From Candidatus Aegiribacteria sp. (GTDB taxonomy: Bacteria > Fermentibacterota > Fermentibacteria > Fermentibacterales > JCC-6), in the NCBI GenBank assembly GCA_013138965.1, contig WTBT01000015.1, positions 1-50,862 on the forward strand: a stretch of DNA of 50,862 bases. Reading direction: 5' to 3'. Position 1 is the stretch's first letter. Every line of letters starts with the position of its first letter. The notes under the pieces were generated by a model, which had not been told where the DNA came from, did no database searches, and worked only from the letters and a program-made list of their open reading frames with translations. The translations under genes were made by a program, and so were the position numbers. This document shows positions 42,175 to 49,495 of the stretch, in pieces.

Positions 42175-42311
42175 AGAGGGGACCCGTTCGTAGAAATCCC
42201 CGAGACACCAAATTTTTCAAAAACAAGACCTCCCATGTCCGAAATACACACTCCACAGCAGCATTCGTGACGTACTTATAGAGGACCCTCTATGTTTATA
42301 AGGACCCAAAG

Positions 42312-42803
42312 ATGACAAACCAAGTAGCACTCACCACGACAAATCTCCCCTGGACATCTCTTACTGCCATGACTACGGCCTCAGCGGCCACTCCATCTGT
42401 TGCAAACAGGGCATACGCGAAGGTGGCCGAGAAAAACGTAGCTACTCACCGCGTTTTCGAGCCCAACTACATGCACAACGCCTTAGAGCTACGGTTCTCA
42501 GGCACCACGAACGCTGATTCAATAGTACTAGACCTCCTCGCAGCCCGGGGCCAGGGCGATTACTACACAAGGATCGCTACGCTCACCCTTACCGTCGGAA
42601 CCCAACAGCGCACAGGAGCTACAGATCTGTTTGTCGATACCATCATTGTAACCAACGAGTACTGGCTCAAACCCATCAAGGTCGTCAGCGATGCTGGTAA
42701 CTATATTGCCAGGGTTATATTGGACAAATGCGGGTATAACAGCTTCGCTATTGTTCCGACTACCGTAGCAGGATCAGTCATAGCTGAGTTCAGCGGTTTT
42801 TAG
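42312..42803 (+). CDS. Putative structural protein, first gene of the late block
   Basis: 163 residues, ATAAGGACCC before the ATG. Beta-rich, Thr/Ala/Val-rich with no motif; resembles small phage decoration or fibre-base proteins. Expressed with the fibre-like gene that follows. Confidence 0.55.
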   Translation: MTNQVALTTTNLPWTSLTAMTTASAATPSVANRAYAKVAEKNVATHRVFEPNYMHNALELRFSGTTNADSIVLDLLAARGQGDYYTRIATLTLTVGTQQRTGATDLFVDTIIVTNEYWLKPIKVVSDAGNYIARVILDKCGYNSFAIVPTTVAGSVIAEFSGF

Positions 42804-42827
42804 CAACCACCAGATAAGGGACACACA

Positions 42828-43619
42828 ATGAGCCTATTCGGGCGTGGCAGATACGACTTCGCGGACGAAAATGCAATAACACCCCCCGGGGGCACACTCA
42901 CAATCACTGGGGATCTGGACCTAACAGGAGACCTACAGCTTACTGCTGGTGGCTCCGTCATCACCACAGCCAACGGTAACTTCATCATTCTCCCCCACGG
43001 CACTGGTACCACTATCATCGGTGATGCAGGGAGCACAAGTCATAGTCTAGCTACTAACGACGATCTGTTTGTTAGTGGTAGGTTGGAGGTGGATGGGACG
43101 GCATTTTTTGATGCTGGCGTGGCATGTAGTTCGACTTTCTCCGCCACAGACAACACTGTTGGGCTACGATACGTCGATTTCAACGATGCCCATCAGGTTG
43201 CATTTCAATCTTCGTTTGCAAGTGAGTCCGTCAGACGCGCTGTTCATGAGGAAGTTACTATTCCAGTAGCTGCGGGAAATACTCCGGTGGTTGTCTCATC
43301 CGGTAACCTCGCCCCGGCTAACTCCGTTATTAAAGCCGTGGCTGTACGGGTGACACAGGCCCCCGGTGGCGGAGCGACAGTTGTCAGTGTGGGTAGATCA
43401 GGTGGCGGCAATACCGACGAGTTCATCGATGATATTTCTACGGCACTCGGAACCACTGGAAATCAAGTGGCCAACAGTGATGGAAGTTTGACTTACGCCC
43501 TGATGATGAATGCTTCCGCTGATACTTTCACAGTTACCACGGATGCTGACGTTACCGGCAGCGATATGAAGATCCGCATTGTGGTTTGGTATGAGCAAAT
43601 CACCGTCCCAAGCTCGTAA
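42828..43619 (+). CDS. Tail fibre-like protein
   Basis: 263 residues. Short repeats such as LTITGDLDLTGDLQLTAGG and LFVSGRLEVDG form a fibre shaft pattern (about 22-95), then a beta-rich C-terminal domain. Likely a second fibre or spike; binding target unknown. Confidence 0.6.
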   Translation: MSLFGRGRYDFADENAITPPGGTLTITGDLDLTGDLQLTAGGSVITTANGNFIILPHGTGTTIIGDAGSTSHSLATNDDLFVSGRLEVDGTAFFDAGVACSSTFSATDNTVGLRYVDFNDAHQVAFQSSFASESVRRAVHEEVTIPVAAGNTPVVVSSGNLAPANSVIKAVAVRVTQAPGGGATVVSVGRSGGGNTDEFIDDISTALGTTGNQVANSDGSLTYALMMNASADTFTVTTDADVTGSDMKIRIVVWYEQITVPSS

Positions 43620-43629
43620 GAATACAGCC

Positions 43630-43860
43630 ATGAAGACTTGCATTAAATGTAACAAGATTAAACCACTTACAGAATTTGGGGTTCGGCCCCAAAACAAGGA
43701 TGGTCGATCAGGCTCTTGCGCGGAGTATGTCAAATTATACACAAGGGCATGGAATAGGGCCAATCCTGACAAATGTAATGCCGTTCTTGGTCTTGTTGTG
43801 GATGATCCAATAGTTTTACAGAACGCAATTAACTATCTTACCACATTACCCGCAAGCTAA
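43630..43860 (+). pseudogene. Endonuclease VII remnant lacking the HNH core
   Basis: 76 residues. CIKCNKIKPLTEF at the start and CNAVLGLVVDDPIVLQNAINYL at the end match the two ends of endonuclease VII (compare CNSAVGLLLDDPVIIKRAAEYI at 35665-36123), but the central HNH and CAIC knuckle are missing. An internal deletion is the simplest cause. Confidence 0.65.
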
Positions 43861-43874
43861 GAGAGGAAGCACAA

Positions 43875-44159
43875 ATGACGTTCATACTAACCGATCAAGA
43901 ACTAGCCACCGCCGATCTCGCGGCTCTGACGGCGGGCATGACCACGATTGAAAAAATCGAGTGGTGTAATAAATACACCCACCGGGCAGCCAACAGACAG
44001 GGGCAGCTTGTCGCTCTGTATATATCGGGTGAAGTAGGCCATCTTGGGTATGATATTGATTTGCCTCCAGCTACCATCGACGCGATGAAGGTGGAGGTTA
44101 ATGCCCTGGCAGATCGCGCCGTTATGGCACAAAGCCATATAGCATCGGTTACCGACTAA
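43875..44159 (+). CDS. Unknown protein, 94 residues
   Basis: GAGAGGAAGCACAA ribosome site. Helical, Ala-rich; no motif. Late block. Confidence 0.5.
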   Translation: MTFILTDQELATADLAALTAGMTTIEKIEWCNKYTHRAANRQGQLVALYISGEVGHLGYDIDLPPATIDAMKVEVNALADRAVMAQSHIASVTD

Positions 44160-44182
44160 CAACACCATATTAAGGGGAACAC

Positions 44183-44347
44183 ATGGCGAAGGAACAGACG
44201 GTACAACTCAGACTCACCAAAAAGGAACTTAGTCTCCTCGTCAACGCGTTCGGCGAGGTAAATGTCGCTGTGAAGCATATTGAGGAATACGTGCTGCCCC
44301 TACTCGCCAAGCTGGAAACAGTGGCAAACAAGTTTGAGGGAGAATAG
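44183..44347 (+). CDS. 54-residue coiled-coil protein
   Basis: ATG 44183 with TAAGGGGAACAC. Leu-heptad pattern (LRLTKKELSLLVNAFGEV, then a second helix). Two bases before the protease gene; possible protein-binding partner. Confidence 0.55.
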   Translation: MAKEQTVQLRLTKKELSLLVNAFGEVNVAVKHIEEYVLPLLAKLETVANKFEGE

Positions 44348-44349
44348 TT

Positions 44350-45132
44350 ATGAAGCGTGACTGGACACTCTGCATTGTTATGGTGGCACTAGTAGTACTT
44401 CTTGGTGTTGTACAGCTATCCCAGACCCCCGCGCCCTTCATCGGCATTGCTGACCAGGTCGCCCGGGTACGCGGCGCTGTGGTCCACGTGGGTAAGACCG
44501 GTGTGTGCCAGGGGTCGGGGTGTATCATCTCCTCCGATGGTATCATCATAACCGCGAAACACGTATCTGATGGAACCTATGGGGAGTATGCCATCACCCT
44601 GGACGATGGGCGTAAGTTTCCCGTAAAGTACGTGGTTGAGGATACCGAGAACGATATTGCATTCATGTGGCTTGACCTGATGGGCGCTGAGCCCAATCTC
44701 CCATATGTAGAGTTGGCCCAGGAAGACACCTTGTGTGTTGGGGACCTAGTGTACCTGATGGGCAGTCCGCTGGGCAGGGGAAACTTTAACAGCGTATCCC
44801 TCGGGCTGCTGGCAGCGGAGAATCGGAACCTGCACGACAGGCCCGGATGGGAGCGAAATCGGAAACACAGTTGGCACGTGATGATGCAGCATAGCGCAAT
44901 CACTGAGGGCGGTAGTAGCGGGGGGCCGGTTTTCAATATGTGCGGGGAGGTAGTTGGCATACATGTGGCGGCGCATAATGGCCTTAAGTTTGCTGTTCCC
45001 GTCGTCCGATTCCGTGGCACAATCGACAGTGTATGCGCTCTGTTTCGGCAGGCTCGCTTTAATGTGGTGCCTGTAGAGGAGCCGGAGCAAGACCAGGGTG
45101 ATCTCTGGTATAATTCCCGGATGGGAAAATAG
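44350..45132 (+). CDS. Membrane-anchored trypsin-like serine protease (DegP/HtrA type)
   Basis: 260 residues. N-terminal hydrophobic anchor (about 7-24, CIVMVALVVLLGVVQL) then a chymotrypsin-fold domain with triad His 71 (ITAKHV), Asp 102 (ENDIAFMWLD) and Ser 190 (GGSSGGP). No PDZ domain. The anchor would place it outside the cytoplasm or at the inner membrane. Its neighbours are GroES and SPFH proteins, suggesting folding or envelope quality control rather than head maturation; inferred. Confidence 0.85.
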   Translation: MKRDWTLCIVMVALVVLLGVVQLSQTPAPFIGIADQVARVRGAVVHVGKTGVCQGSGCIISSDGIIITAKHVSDGTYGEYAITLDDGRKFPVKYVVEDTENDIAFMWLDLMGAEPNLPYVELAQEDTLCVGDLVYLMGSPLGRGNFNSVSLGLLAAENRNLHDRPGWERNRKHSWHVMMQHSAITEGGSSGGPVFNMCGEVVGIHVAAHNGLKFAVPVVRFRGTIDSVCALFRQARFNVVPVEEPEQDQGDLWYNSRMGK

Positions 45133-45157
45133 AACCATATTTTAGAAGGGGAACGAA

Positions 45158-45496
45158 ATGACAATGCGATGTCTACACGACAATATTGTCCTCATAAGAG
45201 GCAAGAATGTAACAGAGCGGAAGGGTATTCTGCTGTCTGATTCTGCTCAGGAGGAGTCAAATACCGGCGAGGTCATCTGTATTGGGCCGGATGTGAAATC
45301 TATCCAGGTGGGTGATACTGTGCTTGTGCCCCTGTTGACGTTTATGCGGGTGATGAGCACTAAGCAGGTGGACCTGATGGTCAATGACAAACCCGCTCTG
45401 GTCGTTAAGGAGGAGGACATTGCCGTTGTGTGGCCCCAGGAAGACATTGTCAACAGCATCCCTGGGATCAAAAACTTGAGGGATATGGTGAATTGA
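45158..45496 (+). CDS. GroES-like co-chaperonin
   Basis: 112 residues. MRCLHDNIVLIR, the ...GEVICIGPDVKSIQVGDTVLVP core and VVKEEDIAVVW follow the Cpn10 strand order; residue spacing fits the mobile-loop position near NVTERKGILLS. A short C-terminal extension is added. Phage co-chaperonins, such as T4 gp31, replace GroES for capsid folding. Ribosome site AAGGGGAACGAA. Confidence 0.85.
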   Translation: MTMRCLHDNIVLIRGKNVTERKGILLSDSAQEESNTGEVICIGPDVKSIQVGDTVLVPLLTFMRVMSTKQVDLMVNDKPALVVKEEDIAVVWPQEDIVNSIPGIKNLRDMVN

Positions 45497-45756
45497 TGGC
45501 TACCCTCGAACAGACAAGAGCCAAGCTGTTAACAGAGCTAGGGCTAACGCTGCGTAGTATAGCGGGGGTCCCAAAATATACACTGGGCTTCTCCGAGGGG
45601 GATGATTGCGCAGTAGTGCGGATCGATATGACAACTGTGGCGAATGTGCCGCTCACTCAGTGTAGGGACAAAACTGCAGTAATGGCATATGTACACAGTT
45701 GCCTTGTAGATGCTCGCGATCTGATCGATAACTCTATTCAGGCTCTGGGCGCATGA
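45496..45756 (+). CDS. Unknown protein, 86 residues
   Basis: ATG 45496 overlaps the GroES stop (TGATG). Two-strand and helix pattern, no motif. Co-translated with GroES, so a chaperonin-related role is possible but unsupported. Confidence 0.5.
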   Translation: MATLEQTRAKLLTELGLTLRSIAGVPKYTLGFSEGDDCAVVRIDMTTVANVPLTQCRDKTAVMAYVHSCLVDARDLIDNSIQALGA

Positions 45757-45890
45757 GCGGAAAGGGCGACAAACAGAGGCGACGGCATATTTCTATACGG
45801 GAGTATGATCTGCGGTGGGACCTGGCTTTTGGTAGGATAACCCCCAAGCAGTTTGCCCGTAAGTACCGCGATATGAGAAAGCAGAGCTGA
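45753..45890 (+). CDS. 45-residue basic protein
   Basis: Very Arg/Lys-rich, overlaps the previous stop. Could bind nucleic acid; small size limits the call. Confidence 0.5.
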   Translation: MSGKGDKQRRRHISIREYDLRWDLAFGRITPKQFARKYRDMRKQS

Positions 45891-45895
45891 AGATA

Positions 45896-46423
45896 ATGGA
45901 GTGGCTACAGCAGATATTCGACAAGATACTCTCCCTGGTTCCGGGGCTGATAATGGTGGAGCCAACTGAAATGGCGGCACGCATCACAGGTGGCAGCCAC
46001 TATAAGGTACTGGGGCCAGGCTGGTACATTGTGTGGCCGCTGCTACAGAAGGTTATTGCTATGGATGTCGTGACGCAGGTTGTTGATCTGCCGTCACAGA
46101 CGATCCGCACCAAGGATGGGCAGGAGATAGTGGTGTCCGGGGCCCTTCGGTATCACATCCGCGATATTGAGAAGGCCCTATTTGCCGTGCAGGATATTGA
46201 CAAGGGGCTCGCCACTTTAGCCCTTGGTGTGATTCTTGAGTACGTACAGACCCGGACTCTTGAGGAGTGCCACGACATTGAGGGTGTGAAGCAGGGGCTG
46301 CGTAAGCACCTAGCTGGGGCCGCAAGTGGCTGGGGCGTCAAGATCGAACAGGTGTACATCACCGATCTCGGGCGCGTACATAGTGTTCGCTTGTTTGGCG
46401 ATGGCCCAGGAATTGTCCAATAG
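45896..46423 (+). CDS. SPFH/Band 7 (stomatin-like) protein
   Basis: 175 residues. A short hydrophobic start then VEPTEMAARITGG, HYKVLGPGWYIVWPLL, VDLPSQTIRTKDGQ, IVVSGALRYHI and VYITDLGRVHSVRLFG mark the SPFH core. The long coiled-coil tail of stomatins is mostly missing. SPFH proteins organise membrane microdomains and, in bacteria (HflKC), cage the FtsH protease. Here it may modulate host membrane proteolysis; inferred. Confidence 0.8.
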   Translation: MEWLQQIFDKILSLVPGLIMVEPTEMAARITGGSHYKVLGPGWYIVWPLLQKVIAMDVVTQVVDLPSQTIRTKDGQEIVVSGALRYHIRDIEKALFAVQDIDKGLATLALGVILEYVQTRTLEECHDIEGVKQGLRKHLAGAASGWGVKIEQVYITDLGRVHSVRLFGDGPGIVQ

Positions 46424-46430
46424 GATTCAT

Positions 46431-46856
46431 ATGGCTAGACCAAAGAAAAATAAAGAGCCCCACCCCTATGGGGACAAACTGCGGGAGCTTGGTAGTAAGC
46501 AGCGCGCCGGTCGTGCGTTGAGCGAGATGATACGGGCTATCGGCACCGAGGTTACTGAGGTTGTACTTGATGATAGCCCGACACCCGGACCACCCCGCAT
46601 AATCAGTAAGGCCGAGGCCCTGGCACGGTACATATGGAAACGGGCGTTGCCCCATAAAGACGATGAGGGTATGTTCGTACCGCCAGAGTTGGACTATGTT
46701 AAGATCACTCTTGACCGGTCTGAGGGTCGCCCAGGGCACAATGACGGCAAGGCTGAGGATAAGAAAGAGAGTGTGCCCGATCGTATTTCGAGACTGAACA
46801 AGGAGCGGCTGAATGCTATGGCCGCGACTGTTACGGGGGATGATGGAGACGCTTAG
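46431..46856 (+). CDS. Probable terminase small subunit / packaging protein
   Basis: 141 residues, directly upstream of the large terminase and overlapping it. Basic N-terminus (MARPKKNKE), a helical middle (AEALARYIWKRAL), and a charged C-terminus. Position and size fit a small terminase; no motif confirms it. Confidence 0.6.
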   Translation: MARPKKNKEPHPYGDKLRELGSKQRAGRALSEMIRAIGTEVTEVVLDDSPTPGPPRIISKAEALARYIWKRALPHKDDEGMFVPPELDYVKITLDRSEGRPGHNDGKAEDKKESVPDRISRLNKERLNAMAATVTGDDGDA

Positions 46857-48753
46857 GCCACAACTCAGTACTCCTTTTCCGTCTAATCGTCGGATGTGGA
46901 CCTGTCCCGAGACAGGGCTCGTGGTTCCGATGCGCGAAGACGAGAACATGGAATACCGGGAGCGGATACTCCACAAGGCCGAGCACGATCCAGTGATGCA
47001 GCGGGATCTCCTCGCAGCCTGTAAGAAAAGTATGCTGTTTTGGGTCAATACTTTTGCGTATACCCTGTGGGAAATGGAGGTTAGTAGCGACACCCACGGG
47101 TACGTCCCCGCCGTAATGGCGCTGCACCCCTTCATCTGTTTTGAGAAACAGGAGGAGTGGGTTACGTGGGCGCTTGGGCGGTTCCGCTCAGGTGAGGACG
47201 GGTTGACGCATAAGAGTAGAGATATGGGTGCCTCCTGGCTGCATGTGAATCTGTTCCACCACATTTGGTTATTCCGCCCACGCACGCAGCTCCGCGAAAT
47301 GAGCCGTGTTGAGGACCTTGTAGACAGTCCTATTTCCAAATCTCTATTCTACAAACATGACCTTATCAACATCTATCTTCCTGATTGGATGAGACCGCCG
47401 GGTGTTCTGGTGCGGGGCCGTGAGAATCGGACTAGTATGCGTATCCACAACGCGCTTAATGATTCTACGATAGCCGGGGAATCAACCAACCGGTCGGCGT
47501 TGTCTGGTGACAGGTGTGCGATTTTGTTGCTCGATGAGTTTTCTAAGGCCGATAATGGTGAAAGTATAAAACGGGCCACGTCGCCTGTTACACCATGCCG
47601 TATGGTAAATTCGACGGTAGATTTGCCGGGGTCCTGTTATTCAAATTGGAAAAACTCTGGCCGCATAAAGGTGTTCAATTTGATGGCTTGGGACCACCCG
47701 CGTAAGGGTGTTGGCCGATTTGTTCTACAGGACGACACGACAAAAGCGTATAGGATCACATCGCCTTTTATTGAGCATGAGATTGAGCGTAACGGGTGGA
47801 GGGAAGTTGCCAAAGAAATCTACGGTGAGGAGGGTGCCGTAGGGGACGCATTTTTCCAGGGTGCAGAAATCGACAAGCACGCGGCCCTGTATGCGCGCAA
47901 GCCCAGTACCCGGTTGAACATTGAGTTGCGTAAGGAAATCGCTAATGCCTCTGTTCCGAAAATCCTGCGGCGGCGGGATATTAAGGCTATCAAGCTCGCC
48001 CACCATACTACCGGGGATCTTTTGGTGTGGGCCTCGTTAACCAAGGGGCGGTTGGACCAGACCAAGACGTACACACTTGGGGTTGATCTGTCAAGGGGAC
48101 AGGGGGGCGATACGACGACGGAATCAGTTGTGTCAATACGATGTGATCAAACAGGGGAGTTTGTGGCCAAATGGGCCAGTAAGACGACCCCACCCTATGA
48201 GGCCGCAAGAACTGCTGTTGCTATAGCTCTGTGGGTTGGGGGTGCTGCACCGAGACACCTGCCGTTCGTTGTCTGGGAGATGAACGGCCCAGGGTGGGAT
48301 TTTGGACATGTGTTTGTCGCGGTGATGAAGTATGCACACTACTATCGGGACGAGACCATTGGCCAGGTGGTGACAAAGAAAACGGCTAAGTACGGGTGGC
48401 ACGCAAGTCGGGAGCGTAAGGCCCTGCTGCTGCGGGCTTACGAGCGCGACATACGCGAGAATAAGGTAATCAACCGGGATCAGCAGAGTCTCGACCAGAC
48501 AAAGACATATATCACGTATCCGGGTGGAGGTGTTGGCCCCGCAGAGCTTAGTGACAAGTCAAAGGCAGACTACCTGGGGCATGGTGACAGGACTATTGCT
48601 GATGCGCTTACGACGCTAAACAAGAGTAAGATGAAACCCCGCACCAGTTGTGCGGGTGCCCCGGAATGGACATGGGGGCACCGATTCGATAGGTGGAAGC
48701 GGGCCAGGACGGCGGATAAGAAAAACTGGCGCAAACGATTTTCATTTCAGTAG
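46843..48753 (+). CDS. Terminase large subunit
   Basis: 636 residues from ATG 46843 (GGGGGATG context; an upstream ATG at 46840 also possible). ATPase: LTHKSRDMGASW (124-132, deviant Walker A) and AILLLDEF (226-233, Walker B). Nuclease: GVDLSRGQGGD, VWEMNGPG and HGDRTIADAL supply three acidic residues of the RNase H-like fold. It packages phage DNA with the portal. Confidence 0.92.
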   Translation: METLRPQLSTPFPSNRRMWTCPETGLVVPMREDENMEYRERILHKAEHDPVMQRDLLAACKKSMLFWVNTFAYTLWEMEVSSDTHGYVPAVMALHPFICFEKQEEWVTWALGRFRSGEDGLTHKSRDMGASWLHVNLFHHIWLFRPRTQLREMSRVEDLVDSPISKSLFYKHDLINIYLPDWMRPPGVLVRGRENRTSMRIHNALNDSTIAGESTNRSALSGDRCAILLLDEFSKADNGESIKRATSPVTPCRMVNSTVDLPGSCYSNWKNSGRIKVFNLMAWDHPRKGVGRFVLQDDTTKAYRITSPFIEHEIERNGWREVAKEIYGEEGAVGDAFFQGAEIDKHAALYARKPSTRLNIELRKEIANASVPKILRRRDIKAIKLAHHTTGDLLVWASLTKGRLDQTKTYTLGVDLSRGQGGDTTTESVVSIRCDQTGEFVAKWASKTTPPYEAARTAVAIALWVGGAAPRHLPFVVWEMNGPGWDFGHVFVAVMKYAHYYRDETIGQVVTKKTAKYGWHASRERKALLLRAYERDIRENKVINRDQQSLDQTKTYITYPGGGVGPAELSDKSKADYLGHGDRTIADALTTLNKSKMKPRTSCAGAPEWTWGHRFDRWKRARTADKKNWRKRFSFQ

Positions 48754-48773
48754 ACAGGTTTAAGGGGACAGCT

Positions 48774-49019
48774 ATGTATGTAAAGATTGACTATGGCGGT
48801 GGCCACACTCGGACGGTGGAGTGTGGTGTGCTGCATAGGGGTGATCTACCTAACGGAACTGGGTTTTGGGTGTCCCTATATAAGCTGGGCAGGTTAGTGG
48901 AGACCTCCAGTTTTATAGATGCTTGCGTTGACATCTATGTGATGTCTGACTCAGGCGGCACGGTGGAGCATATCCGATACCGCCACTCCTCTATTGGACC
49001 CGAGGAGGTTCAGGTATGA
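48774..49019 (+). CDS. Unknown protein, 81 residues
   Basis: TAAGGGGACAG ribosome site. Beta-rich. Sits between terminase and portal; no motif. Confidence 0.55.
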   Translation: MYVKIDYGGGHTRTVECGVLHRGDLPNGTGFWVSLYKLGRLVETSSFIDACVDIYVMSDSGGTVEHIRYRHSSIGPEEVQV

Positions 49020-49231
49020 CCGTACGAGAGCTTATTGCAGAATTGTTGAAATACGATATGGATCGGTCTGTGGTTGCGATGAGCACAAGAGTGTGCGACG
49101 ATGGCGGGTGCTGTGATGTTATGGAGGACTGGTACAGTGTGGTAGTCCGCCCCGGGGAACCGAAAAACAGGAGTACCCAAAATTATAGACCAGCAGACAA
49201 TAGGGTCTATATACTGACCGAGGGGGGCTAG
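49016..49231 (+). CDS. Small protein, paralogue of the next gene
   Basis: 71 residues. Begins MTVRELIAELLKYD, close to MTVAELILELGKYD in the next gene, then diverges to a Cys/Asp-rich middle. A tandem duplicate. Function unknown. Confidence 0.6.
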   Translation: MTVRELIAELLKYDMDRSVVAMSTRVCDDGGCCDVMEDWYSVVVRPGEPKNRSTQNYRPADNRVYILTEGG

Positions 49232-49232
49232 T

Positions 49233-49415
49233 ATGACGGTTGCAGAGCTTATATTAGAACTTGGTAAATACGATGGCGGTAAGCCGGTGATGATTCCCGG
49301 TAAAAATGCGGCTGGCCAGCCTGCGATGGTACATATCGGCCATGTTATTGCAGGGTTGGCGTCGGGGCGGTTGCAAGGCTTGAACCCCGATATTGCGGTA
49401 TTCTTGCGAAAGTGA
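49233..49415 (+). CDS. Small protein, paralogue of the previous gene
   Basis: 60 residues, MTVAELILELGKYD start shared with 49016-49231. The rest is mixed and Gly-rich. No motif. Confidence 0.6.
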   Translation: MTVAELILELGKYDGGKPVMIPGKNAAGQPAMVHIGHVIAGLASGRLQGLNPDIAVFLRK

Positions 49416-49486
49416 TGGGTATGAATGTGTATTGTGTGTTTTTGCCGGTCCCTTTTCGATTGGCATACAGTGGTTTCACAGAGTAA
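49415..49486 (+). CDS. 23-residue peptide, low confidence
   Basis: ATG overlaps the previous stop; hydrophobic (VYCVFLPVPFRLAY). Fills the gap before the portal start, but may be non-coding. Confidence 0.3.
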   Translation: MGMNVYCVFLPVPFRLAYSGFTE

Positions 49487-49495
49487 AGGATTTAT

